This document shows positions 54,836-62,490 of a stretch of 64,000 bases of DNA, piece after piece. The DNA comes from an uncultured Eubacteriales bacterium. Its GTDB lineage: Bacteria > Bacillota > Clostridia > Lachnospirales > Lachnospiraceae. The DNA lies in the NCBI GenBank assembly GCA_900314565.1, contig OMVU01000008.1, positions 1 through 64,000 of the forward strand, in the 5' to 3' direction. The notes under the pieces are model-generated. The model made no database searches. It was given only the letters and a program-made list of their open reading frames with translations, and had not been told where the DNA came from. The position numbers and the translations under genes were made by a program. The first letter of the stretch is position 1, and each line of letters opens with the position of its first letter.

Positions 54836-55333
54836 TCAGCTGTCGCAGGTCTCTATAAGAAGCCTGAGCGCACAGTCCGCCGCCTGCGCCCTGATCTCGC
54901 TGCGGTCACCCTTGAGATTCAGCTTCTTTACGACCGTCCGGTCTCTGAACGCGCAGGCTATATAGACAAGCCCGACCGGCTTTTCCGGCGTTCCGCCGCC
55001 CGGACCGGCGATCCCGGTCGTCGCTATGCCGCAGTCCGTTCCGCAGACATCGACACACCCGCGGGCCATCTCGTAAGCCGTCTCATGGCTCACCGCTCCG
55101 TGCTGAAGAAGCGTCTCGTGCTTCACATGAAGATATTTTTCTTTTGCTTCATTTGAGTAAGTGACGATTCCCTGCATCAGTGTGCCGGACGCTCCGGATA
55201 CATTGACGATCCGGGATGCGCACATGCCTCCCGTACAGGATTCCGCAGTCGTGAGTGTAAGATGCTTCTCAAGAAGCAGCCGGACCGCTGTTTCTTCAAG
55301 GGAAACTGTCCCTGTAATCTTATCTTCAGACAT
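54836..55333 (-). CDS. CinA C-terminal domain protein, nicotinamide-nucleotide amidase
   Basis: A 165-residue stand-alone PncC/CinA-C protein that deamidates nicotinamide mononucleotide for NAD recycling. Family motifs TTAESCTGGMCASRIVNVSGAS, GIVTYSNEAKEKYLHV, MARGCVDVCGTDCGIATTGIAGPGGGTPEKPVGLVYIA. The N-terminal MoCF-like domain of full CinA is absent. RBS GGAGAAATAATT. Confidence 0.92.
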   Translation of the reverse strand: MSEDKITGTVSLEETAVRLLLEKHLTLTTAESCTGGMCASRIVNVSGASGTLMQGIVTYSNEAKEKYLHVKHETLLQHGAVSHETAYEMARGCVDVCGTDCGIATTGIAGPGGGTPEKPVGLVYIACAFRDRTVVKKLNLKGDRSEIRAQAADCALRLLIETCDS

Positions 55334-55482
55334 AATTATTTCTCCGAACTGGAAATGTGCATGATAAGGGAGCGGACCGCATCAGATAAGGTCATCTGCT
55401 CGTCTGCTCCGTTTTCTAAGCCGTATGCGCTTAGGACTGATGCGCGCCATGCTCCTGATCAAAAAGTTTTCAGGGAATGAAT

Positions 55483-56025
55483 TTACTTCTGAGATGCAAG
55501 CACCTGCTTATTCTTTGCGATATAATCCACGAGCGAGATCACGGTCAGCGCGCATGCTATGTACATGATTACTGTCGTGAGCATCTGTACCCACGGAATA
55601 TCGAAGTTGCAGATCATGAGAATGACCATCGCCATCTGGCTGACGGTCTTCGTCTTTCCCCACCAGCTCGCCGCGATGACGATCCCGTTGTCGGAAGCGA
55701 TCAGGCGGAATCCGCTGATGACGAACTCGCGTGCGATGATGATGATACAGATCCAGCTCGGCAGTCTTCCGAGATCCACAAGGCAGATCAGTGCAGAACA
55801 TACGAGCAGTTTATCTGCGAGCGGATCCATGAACTTTCCGAAATCCGTGATCAGATTATACTTGCGCGCGATCTTGCCGTCCAGCATATCCGTGAGGGAT
55901 GCCGCGCAGAAAACAGCGAGCGCGGCCCATTTCATCCACCCCTCTCCCCTTCCGAGAAGTAGAAAGACGACGAAGGGAACAATAAGGATCATTCTCAGTA
56001 CGGTGAGTTTATTCGGTAAATTCAT
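55483..56025 (-). CDS. pgsA: CDP-diacylglycerol-glycerol-3-phosphate phosphatidyltransferase
   Basis: A 180-residue membrane enzyme making phosphatidylglycerol phosphate. The CDP-alcohol phosphotransferase motif DMLDGKIARKYNLITDFGKF(MDPLADK) is complete. Four or five helices. Its start lies inside the end of rimO (17-base overlap), with GGAGAG in the rimO sequence. Gap 55334-55482 before cinA holds nothing I recognise. Confidence 0.95.
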   Translation of the reverse strand: MNLPNKLTVLRMILIVPFVVFLLLGRGEGWMKWAALAVFCAASLTDMLDGKIARKYNLITDFGKFMDPLADKLLVCSALICLVDLGRLPSWICIIIIAREFVISGFRLIASDNGIVIAASWWGKTKTVSQMAMVILMICNFDIPWVQMLTTVIMYIACALTVISLVDYIAKNKQVLASQK

Positions 56026-57346
56026 TTTCTATCTCTCCTGTAAGATCATAATGAGAAGCGCCCGTGATGCGGACTGTCACAAAATCTCCGCTCATTAGCT
56101 CTTCAGTCTTCGGGATAAATACGTACCCGTCCACACCGGGTGCGTCACCGTAGGTACGGCCTTCATAGATACCTTCTTCGGGAAGTTCTCCCTCGATCAC
56201 GGCTTCCATCCGCGTCCCGATCCGGGCTTTTCCGCGTGCCAGGGAAATCTCCTGCTGGATCTCCATGAGCTCCCCGCGGCGCGCCTCCTTTACCTCTTCG
56301 GGAATCTGCTCCTTCATTCTTGCAGCAGGGGTATCTTCCTCCTGCGAGTAGGCAAAGACACCGAGACGGTCGAATTTCATTTCCGAAACGAACTCTTTGA
56401 GACGCTCATGGTCCTCCTCCGTCTCGCCCGGAAAACCGGAGATCAGCGTCGTGCGGAGGAATATTCCCGGTATTTCCTTCCGGAGCGTCCCGACGAGCTC
56501 GCGAAGGTCGGCCTCCGTCGTGCGCCGGTTCATGCGTTTCAGAACACGGTCCGAAGCGTGCTGGATCGGCAGGTCGAGATAACGGCAGATCTTTTTCTCC
56601 GCGCGGATCGTCTCGATGAGCTCCGGATAGATCTCCTCCGGATAACAGTAGAGGATGCGGATCCAGTGCAGCTCTTCGATCTGACAGAGCTCACGAAGAA
56701 GCAGGTGCAGCGACTTCTGCCCGTAGAGATCGAGACCGTAGAGCGTCGTCTCCTGTGCGACCAGAATCAGTTCGGTCACCCCGTCGCGGGCAAGGCTTTT
56801 CGCCTCGGCGATCAGCTTTTCTTTCGGAACACTTCTGTAATGTCCGCGGATCTTCGGGATAATGCAGTAGGTACAGTTCTTATCACACCCCTCCGCGATC
56901 TTCAGGTACGCATAATGACCTCCGGTAGAGACCATTCTCTTCGCCTTGATGACCTCATCCCGGCTGGCATCCTCAAGAAGAATACTCTTTTTCCCGGCAA
57001 ATGCGTCATCGACCGCCTGCGCGATCCCGGCACGGCCGGTCGTTCCGACGATTGCATCGACCTCCGGGATCTCCTCAAGGATCTCCTCCTTGTATCGCTG
57101 GGCCATGCAGCCGGTGACCACAAGGACTTTCAGGTTCCCGGTCTCCTTCAGGTCAGCCAGTCCGAGGATCTCCTCGATGCTCTCCTTCTTGGCCTCCTCG
57201 ATGAAACAGCAGGTGTTGATCACCGCCGCTTCCGCTTCATACTCGTCATCCGTGATCTCATACCCGTGTTCGGTAAGGATGCCGAGCATTTCCTCGGAGT
57301 CGACAAGATTTTTGTCGCAGCCGAGGGAAACCATATACAATTTCAT
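56009..57346 (-). CDS. rimO: ribosomal protein S12 methylthiotransferase
   Basis: A 445-residue radical-SAM enzyme adding a methylthio group to Asp in S12. N-terminal MTTase domain with VSLGCDKNLVDSEEMLG (cluster Cys) and INTCCFIEEAKKES; radical-SAM motif CDKNCTYCIIPKIRG; LPIQHASDRVLKRMNR; C-terminal TRAM domain. VSLGCDKN identifies RimO rather than MiaB. RBS GGAGG. Confidence 0.95.
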   Translation of the reverse strand: MKLYMVSLGCDKNLVDSEEMLGILTEHGYEITDDEYEAEAAVINTCCFIEEAKKESIEEILGLADLKETGNLKVLVVTGCMAQRYKEEILEEIPEVDAIVGTTGRAGIAQAVDDAFAGKKSILLEDASRDEVIKAKRMVSTGGHYAYLKIAEGCDKNCTYCIIPKIRGHYRSVPKEKLIAEAKSLARDGVTELILVAQETTLYGLDLYGQKSLHLLLRELCQIEELHWIRILYCYPEEIYPELIETIRAEKKICRYLDLPIQHASDRVLKRMNRRTTEADLRELVGTLRKEIPGIFLRTTLISGFPGETEEDHERLKEFVSEMKFDRLGVFAYSQEEDTPAARMKEQIPEEVKEARRGELMEIQQEISLARGKARIGTRMEAVIEGELPEEGIYEGRTYGDAPGVDGYVFIPKTEELMSGDFVTVRITGASHYDLTGEIENEFTE

Positions 57347-57377
57347 AAAAAACCTCCATCGTATCCCCGCGCGTCAT

Positions 57378-57415
57378 AAAGAAGACGGGACAGGTTTTTT
57401 CACTCCCGTCCCGTC
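57378..57415 (-). terminator. terminator of yicC-gmk-rpoZ
   Basis: On the minus strand GACGGGAC pairs with GTCCCGTC across a loop containing six As, followed by TTCTTTATG. Confidence 0.65.
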
Positions 57416-57427
57416 GCCTCTTAATCT

Positions 57428-57667
57428 TTATGTCTCTTCCGGAAGGATCTTAACTTCGCCCTTATAAACCTCTTCCACCGCAATGGAGAGCGGTTTTTCT
57501 TCCGGTGTCGTTTCAACGAGCGGTTCGTCTCCATCGATCAGCTGGCGGGCTCTTCTTGAAGTCGCCATAACGATCGAGTAACGGCTTGATACGACCGGCA
57601 CGGTACCGTCTTCAATCTCAGAATTAACGGCTGCAATCATTTCCTTATAGGACGGATGAATCATCAT
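57428..57667 (-). CDS. rpoZ: RNA polymerase omega subunit
   Basis: A 79-residue protein starting MMIHPSYKEMIAAVNSEI, with RYSIVMATSRRARQLIDGD (the conserved core) and KPLSIAVEEVYKGEV. It supports RNA polymerase assembly. Its ribosome site GAGGAGG lies inside the end of gmk, three bases upstream, so expression is coupled. Confidence 0.95.
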   Translation of the reverse strand: MMIHPSYKEMIAAVNSEIEDGTVPVVSSRYSIVMATSRRARQLIDGDEPLVETTPEEKPLSIAVEEVYKGEVKILPEET

Positions 57668-57669
57668 AG

Positions 57670-58305
57670 TCAGTTTCCTCCTCTCATCATGTCCGAAAGC
57701 TGCTTGTTTATCTCATCGATCATATCCTGTCTGTGAACACTTTTTTTGTGGGCAGCGCGGATCAGGGCATGAAGCTCTTCGACTGCACGGTCCAGGTCGT
57801 CATTGACCAGTATATAATCATATTGCGGCATATAGGGTGCCTCGTCCACAGCCCGGCTGAGGCGTCTCTCAATCTCCTCTTCGGACTCGGAGCCCCTCCC
57901 GAGAAGGCGTCTTCTGAGCTCCTCCGCACAGGGAGGGGTCACAAAGATCCGTTCCGTCTCAGGCATTTTTTCTTTTACCTTCTGCGCGCCCTGTACTTCG
58001 ATCTCGAGAATGACGTCCTTTCCGGCGGCCATCATCTCCTCGACATACTTCTTCGGCGTCCCGTAGTAGTTTTCTCCGTACCTGGCGTATTCGATGAGCT
58101 CGTCATTGCGGATCATCTCCTCAAATTCCTCCCGGGAAATAAAGAAGTAGTCCTTTCCGTGCTCCTCGCCCGGCCTGGGTTTTCTCGTGGTCGCAGAGAC
58201 TGACAGGGCATAATTGTCATATCGGCGAAGGAGTTCCTTCATGATCGTCCCCTTACCGGCGCCCGAGAACCCGGACACTATAAAAAGCAAACCCTTTCCT
58301 GCCAT
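57670..58305 (-). CDS. gmk: guanylate kinase
   Basis: A 211-residue kinase for GMP to GDP. P-loop VSGFSGAGKGT, SVSATTRKPRPGEEHGKDYFF, YARYGENYYGTPK, DVILEIEVQGAQKVK. The ATG with TGGAGGG is used; six more codons upstream are unsupported. Between yicC and rpoZ; remA, often found here in clostridia, is absent. Confidence 0.96.
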   Translation of the reverse strand: MAGKGLLFIVSGFSGAGKGTIMKELLRRYDNYALSVSATTRKPRPGEEHGKDYFFISREEFEEMIRNDELIEYARYGENYYGTPKKYVEEMMAAGKDVILEIEVQGAQKVKEKMPETERIFVTPPCAEELRRRLLGRGSESEEEIERRLSRAVDEAPYMPQYDYILVNDDLDRAVEELHALIRAAHKKSVHRQDMIDEINKQLSDMMRGGN

Positions 58306-58319
58306 ATTCCCTCCACTTG

Positions 58320-59198
58320 TCATTCGATATTCTGGATCTGTTCCCTGATCTTTTCGACATCGGTCTTGAGCGCGATCCCGAGGTTGGAAGTCGCGAGATC
58401 ACCGGCCTTCGAGAGGATCGTGTTCGATTCGCGGTTCATCTCCTGGGCAAGGAAATCCAGCTTTCTGCCGACGCTTTCCTTCTTTTCGATCTCGAGGGCG
58501 ACCTGCTCGATATGGCTCTTCAGCCGTACGGTCTCCTCGTCCGTGCAGATCTTGTCGGTGTAAATGACGACCGCAGCGGCAAGCTGTCCTTCGTCGATGG
58601 TCCGGTCTCCCAGGATCTCCTCGATCTTATCCGAAAGCCGCTTCCTGTAATCTGCAAGGATCTCAGGTTCGCGGGCAATGATCTCATCCACATTGGCCTT
58701 CATGCCGGAAAGCTTTGAAATGATATCGTCGTGCAGCCGCTTTCCTTCAGCGATCCTGGCTTCATCGAACTTCTCGCATGCGCTCCTGACTGCAGTCATA
58801 AGCTGGGATTTCAGCTCGTCCTCGTCGACAGGCGTCTGCCGGAGCGTGATGACGTCCGGGAACCGTGCGATGTCACAGGCCCTGATCTCTTGGGAGACCC
58901 CTGCAATGTTCGTGATCTCTTTCAGAATATCCGCGTACTTTGCGGCCAGCGCCTCAGAGAGGACCGGCTCGCTGTTGCTCTCCGCATAGGTCTCCTCCGT
59001 TACGAAGACGTCGACCTTCCCGCGGCTCACATACTCTTTCAGGATTCCCCGGACATCCGCCTCAAATGCGCTGTACTTCTTCGGAAGCCGTATATTGCAG
59101 TCGAAGTAGCGGTTGTTCACGGATTTCATTTCCACTGTGATCTTACGCAGCTCATTTACAGCCTCGGCGCGGCCAAAGCCTGTCATACTCTTAATCAT
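58320..59198 (-). CDS. YicC-family endoribonuclease
   Basis: A 292-residue protein starting MIKSMTGFGRAEA, the family signature, with EMKSVNNRYFDCNIRLPKK and the C-terminal EQVALEIEKKESVGRKLDFLAQEMNRESNTILSKA region. The family includes YicC/YloC ribonucleases acting on small RNAs. First gene of yicC-gmk-rpoZ. RBS AGAGG. Confidence 0.92.
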   Translation of the reverse strand: MIKSMTGFGRAEAVNELRKITVEMKSVNNRYFDCNIRLPKKYSAFEADVRGILKEYVSRGKVDVFVTEETYAESNSEPVLSEALAAKYADILKEITNIAGVSQEIRACDIARFPDVITLRQTPVDEDELKSQLMTAVRSACEKFDEARIAEGKRLHDDIISKLSGMKANVDEIIAREPEILADYRKRLSDKIEEILGDRTIDEGQLAAAVVIYTDKICTDEETVRLKSHIEQVALEIEKKESVGRKLDFLAQEMNRESNTILSKAGDLATSNLGIALKTDVEKIREQIQNIE

Positions 59199-59231
59199 GG
59201 CGACCTCTGTTACTTACATTTAATCTAAGTT

Positions 59232-59260
59232 ATATTACATCATTTCACAGGGCTCGTCAA
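59232..59260 (-). promoter_or_regulatory. promoter of the yicC operon
   Basis: On the minus strand TTGACG, a 17-base spacer and TAATAT, about 30 bases before yicC. Confidence 0.65.
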
Positions 59261-59283
59261 CGTCAAAGCGAAGGTCTCATTGT

Positions 59284-59311
59284 TTGTAAAATAAGACCGA
59301 TGTGATATACT
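59284..59311 (+). promoter_or_regulatory. promoter of rqcH
   Basis: TTGTAA, a 16-base spacer and TATACT with an extended TGA just before the -10. Confidence 0.55.
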
Positions 59312-59368
59312 GTGTGCATATCGTTTGATTTCAGAAACATTCGCTCGAATGAGACGGAGGAAACATAC

Positions 59369-61114
59369 ATGGCATTTGACGGAATCACGACCGCCGCGGT
59401 CGTGCACGAATTGAATACAAAACTTTCAGGAGGAGGCATCAGCCGCATCGTTCAGTCAGAGAAGGATGAACTGATCCTCACGGTAAAGAGCAACAAGGTC
59501 ACCTACAGGGTCCTTCTCAGCGCTTCTGCTTCTCTCCCGCTCATCTATATTACACCCTTTAATAAGCAGGCTCCGCTCACAGCCCCGAATTTCTGCATGC
59601 TGCTGAGAAAACATCTGCAGGGCGGGCAGATCCTCCGGGTACACCAGCCTTCCCTTGAGCGCGTCATCCTGTTCGATGTACAGCACCGCGATGAGCTCGG
59701 AGACCTGTGCATCCGCAGACTCATCATCGAGCTCATGGGCAAGCACAGCAACATTATTCTCACAGATGACAGCGGAAAAATCCTCGACAGCATCAAGCGC
59801 ATCCCGTCACAGGTGAGCTCTGTCCGGGAGGTGCTTCCGGGACGGCCCTACTTTATTCCGGGTGCAGATGCAAAAAGGGATCCGCTCACAGCGGACCGTG
59901 CTGTCTTCGGGGAGGCGCTTAAGGAAAGCCCCTATGATCTGGTAAAAGCCCTCTACATGTCCTTCACGGGACTATCGCCGATCGCTTCCGAGGAGCTCGT
60001 CTACGAGGCCGGCCTCGAAGCCCGCAGGAAGGCTTCGGACCTGAGTTCTCATGAGGTCGACGCGCTTTTTGGCGCATTTCAGAAGCTCACAGACCGGATC
60101 CGGGAGGGAAACTACGCTCCCTGTATTTTCTATGAGACGGAAATCCCTAAGGAGTTCGCGGCTTATCCGCTCATGCTCTATTCACATCTGGATACCCGGA
60201 CGTATGAATCTGTCAGTGAAATGCTCCTCTCCTACTACGGGGAGAAGGAATCGGCTGACCGTATGCGCCAGAAATCTGCGGATCTCCGGCATCTGGTCAC
60301 GACTGCCCTCGACCGCACAAATAAGAAATGTGCCATTCAGGAAAAGCAGCTCCTCTCGACGGAGAAGAAGGACAAGTACCGTATTTACGGGGAAATGCTC
60401 AATACCTACGGGTACGGTGCCCCGGAAGGAGCGAAATCCATAGAGGTCATCAATTACTATACCAATGAACCGCTCACGGTCCCGCTCGATCCCACGCTCA
60501 GCGCAAGCCAGAACGCGCAGAAGTATTTTGACCGCTACAACAAGCTGAAGCGCACAGCGGAAGCCGCGGCCGTCCAGCTCGAGGAATCCCGTTCCGACAG
60601 AGAACAGCTCGAGTACTGCCTTACGGCGATCGACCTTGCGGAGTCCGAAGCGGACCTTAACGAGATCCGCAGAGAGCTCACCGAATTCGGTTTTCTGCAG
60701 AAGAAAGGACCTGCGAAGAAGGGAAAAGCCCGCGAGGAAAAGGCGCAGCCGCTGTCTTTCATTTCCTCGGACGGGTTCACCATGTACGTCGGGCGTAACA
60801 ATTATCAGAATGAGGAAGTCACGTTCCGAATCGGATCCGGAAATGACTGGTGGTTCCACGCAAAAAAGATGCCGGGCAGTCACGTCATCGTGAAGACCGG
60901 AGGCCGGGAACTGACAGACCGTGCCTACGAGGAGGCAGGCTCGCTCGCAGCTTACTATTCGAGCGGGAGGAAAGCGCCGAAGGTCGAGATCGACTATACG
61001 CAGCGGAAGAATCTGCACAAAAAGAACGGAGGGAAGCCCGGCTTCGTGACTTATCACACGAATTATTCGCTCATGGCTTCCCCGGATATTTCTAATTTGA
61101 AGAAGGCTGACTGA
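59369..61114 (+). CDS. rqcH: RqcH/NFACT ribosome-rescue protein
   Basis: A 581-residue protein that binds stalled 50S subunits and adds alanine tails. NFACT-N starts MAFDGITTAAVVHELN, with NFCMLLRKHLQGG and the DxR-like FDVQHRDELGD; HhH and coiled-coil regions lie in the middle (coiled coil about 345-470); NFACT-R at the C-terminus has MYVGRNNYQNEEVTFRIG, DWWFHAKKMPGSHVIV and YTQRKNLHKKNGGKPG. Older annotations call it fibronectin-binding. The start follows CGGAGG. Converges on the EamA gene with a 23-base overlap. Confidence 0.93.
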   Translation: MAFDGITTAAVVHELNTKLSGGGISRIVQSEKDELILTVKSNKVTYRVLLSASASLPLIYITPFNKQAPLTAPNFCMLLRKHLQGGQILRVHQPSLERVILFDVQHRDELGDLCIRRLIIELMGKHSNIILTDDSGKILDSIKRIPSQVSSVREVLPGRPYFIPGADAKRDPLTADRAVFGEALKESPYDLVKALYMSFTGLSPIASEELVYEAGLEARRKASDLSSHEVDALFGAFQKLTDRIREGNYAPCIFYETEIPKEFAAYPLMLYSHLDTRTYESVSEMLLSYYGEKESADRMRQKSADLRHLVTTALDRTNKKCAIQEKQLLSTEKKDKYRIYGEMLNTYGYGAPEGAKSIEVINYYTNEPLTVPLDPTLSASQNAQKYFDRYNKLKRTAEAAAVQLEESRSDREQLEYCLTAIDLAESEADLNEIRRELTEFGFLQKKGPAKKGKAREEKAQPLSFISSDGFTMYVGRNNYQNEEVTFRIGSGNDWWFHAKKMPGSHVIVKTGGRELTDRAYEEAGSLAAYYSSGRKAPKVEIDYTQRKNLHKKNGGKPGFVTYHTNYSLMASPDISNLKKAD

Positions 61115-61973
61115 CAATGAGGTCGTGCCTCCACTTGACGATTGCCGTCCCTATGATGACCGCATACCCGATGAAGCTCGCAAAATCCGGGATCTCACCG
61201 AACGCGAAAAAGCCCAGGATCGCGGCAAAAAGGACCTGTGAATAATCAAATACGGAAATTTCTCTGGCCGGGGCGTAGGAATACGCCGCGGTCACATTCA
61301 TCTGTCCGACCGTCGCGGACACACCGGCCATCACGAGGCAAAGGAGCTGCCGCCATGTCATCGGTGCGAAATCCAGGGTCATGAACGGGAGACAGCACAC
61401 ACAGGAAAATACGGAGAAGAACAGGACGATCATGGGCTTTCGCTCTCCCATGAGACCGAGCTTTCGGACAAATGTGTAGGCAGTCCCTGCGGCGACTCCT
61501 CCCAGCACACCGACGAGCGCGGGAAGGGATGCGATCCCGGCGGACGGCTTTATGATAAAGGCCGCACCGATGAACGCCATGATGACGGTCACGATATCAA
61601 AAAGCCCGGGTCTCTCCTTCAGAATGAAGATCGACATGACGATCGCCGCGAACGGGGACAGCTTGTTCAGCATGTTCGCATCCGCGATCGCCATATTGCT
61701 GATCGCCCAGAAATTCGCGAAAATGCCGATCGATCCTACCGTACTGCGCGCAAGGAGCGCCAGAAGACACCCCTCATGGATCCTGATTCCCTCCCCCGAA
61801 CGGATGACCATAAAGAGGGAGACAAAGCAGGCAACGAGGTTTCGAAAGAACGCCTTTTCCATGACGGGCAGGTCACCGGACAGTTTCACAAAAAAGCTCA
61901 TCATTGCAAATCCGAACGCTGCGAGCAGGATATGTAATATCCCTCTGGATCTGCTGCTCATATTTTTTTCCAT
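61092..61973 (-). CDS. EamA/DMT-family permease
   Basis: A 293-residue membrane protein with ten predicted helices in two EamA repeats (about 8-137 and 150-285). ILHILLAAFGFAMMSFFVKL begins repeat 1; the Pro-containing ILKERPG motif ends it. Drug/metabolite transporters of this group export amino acids, nucleotides or similar small molecules; the substrate is not readable. It overlaps the 3' end of rqcH on the other strand. The hairpin element at 62008-62238 lies directly upstream, so the promoter must be inside or next to it. Confidence 0.88.
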   Translation of the reverse strand: MEKNMSSRSRGILHILLAAFGFAMMSFFVKLSGDLPVMEKAFFRNLVACFVSLFMVIRSGEGIRIHEGCLLALLARSTVGSIGIFANFWAISNMAIADANMLNKLSPFAAIVMSIFILKERPGLFDIVTVIMAFIGAAFIIKPSAGIASLPALVGVLGGVAAGTAYTFVRKLGLMGERKPMIVLFFSVFSCVCCLPFMTLDFAPMTWRQLLCLVMAGVSATVGQMNVTAAYSYAPAREISVFDYSQVLFAAILGFFAFGEIPDFASFIGYAVIIGTAIVKWRHDLIVSQPSSN

Positions 61974-62007
61974 CGATATTTCCCCGGAAACTCAAATAAC
62001 AAGTGAT

Positions 62008-62238
62008 TGTGAAAATCTGCTCTTCATGTAAATTGTATGAACATTCAAACGGCTTCCGCGCCAAGAACTTCTAACATTCACTCAAGATGTGGAAAACCAT
62101 TCGCAAAAAACGTTAACTCGCTTCGCTCAGACAGAACGTTTTTTGCTCATTCCACATCTTTCGTTCATGTAGAAGTTCTAAGGCTTGTGCAGATTGTTTG
62201 AATCGTTCATACAATTTCATTTCGAGCAGAGTTTCACA
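62008..62238 (-). repeat. MITE-like hairpin element, copy 3 (complete)
   Basis: Bounded by TGTGAAAATCTGCTCT and AGAGTTTCACA (terminal inverted repeats of about 30 imperfect bases). The central hairpin has AAAAAACGTT/AACGTTTTTT where copy 1 has AAAAACCGTT/AACGGTTTTT: a paired change that keeps the stem. The outer arms AGATGTGGAA/TTCCACATCT are the same. Confidence 0.88.
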
Positions 62239-62256
62239 ATTGTCCTTATAAAAATC

Positions 62257-62443
62257 CAAGAACGCCTCGGCGTTCTTGCCGCGACATGCGCGGCGCGTCA
62301 GCACCTTCCAATGCGCACGTAACGCGATCCGCCGAAGGCCTTTATTCTTCATCTTGAGATTGTACTCACGATGAAGACAGGTTTCACTTTGCGCGTATCT
62401 CACGACTGAAGTCGCATGTATTGCGCGATGAAGAATAAAGCTG
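62257..62443 (+). repeat. A/B/C modular repeat, full copy (arm type CTTCATC)
   Basis: Palindrome CAAGAACGCCTCGGCGTTCT TG, a B stem with inner GGCGCGTCAGCACC, then TTATTCTTCATC..GATGAAGAATAA with internal CGATGAAG. The left arm has drifted (CTTCATCTTG). It lies between the leuS terminator and MITE copy 3. Confidence 0.88.
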
Positions 62444-62483
62444 AAAAAGGGACCTCCGTGCAATCGATTCCGCACGGAGGTCC
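62444..62483 (-). terminator. terminator of leuS
   Basis: On the minus strand GGACCTCCGTGC pairs with GCACGGAGGTCC, followed by CTTTTTC and then directly by the repeat. Confidence 0.85.
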
Positions 62484-62490
62484 GAATTTA

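Noticed and set aside
62113-62475. Open frame of 120 codons between the EamA and leuS genes
   Set aside because: It runs through three unrelated elements (terminator, A/B/C repeat, hairpin element); its similarity to other frames comes from repeat DNA.
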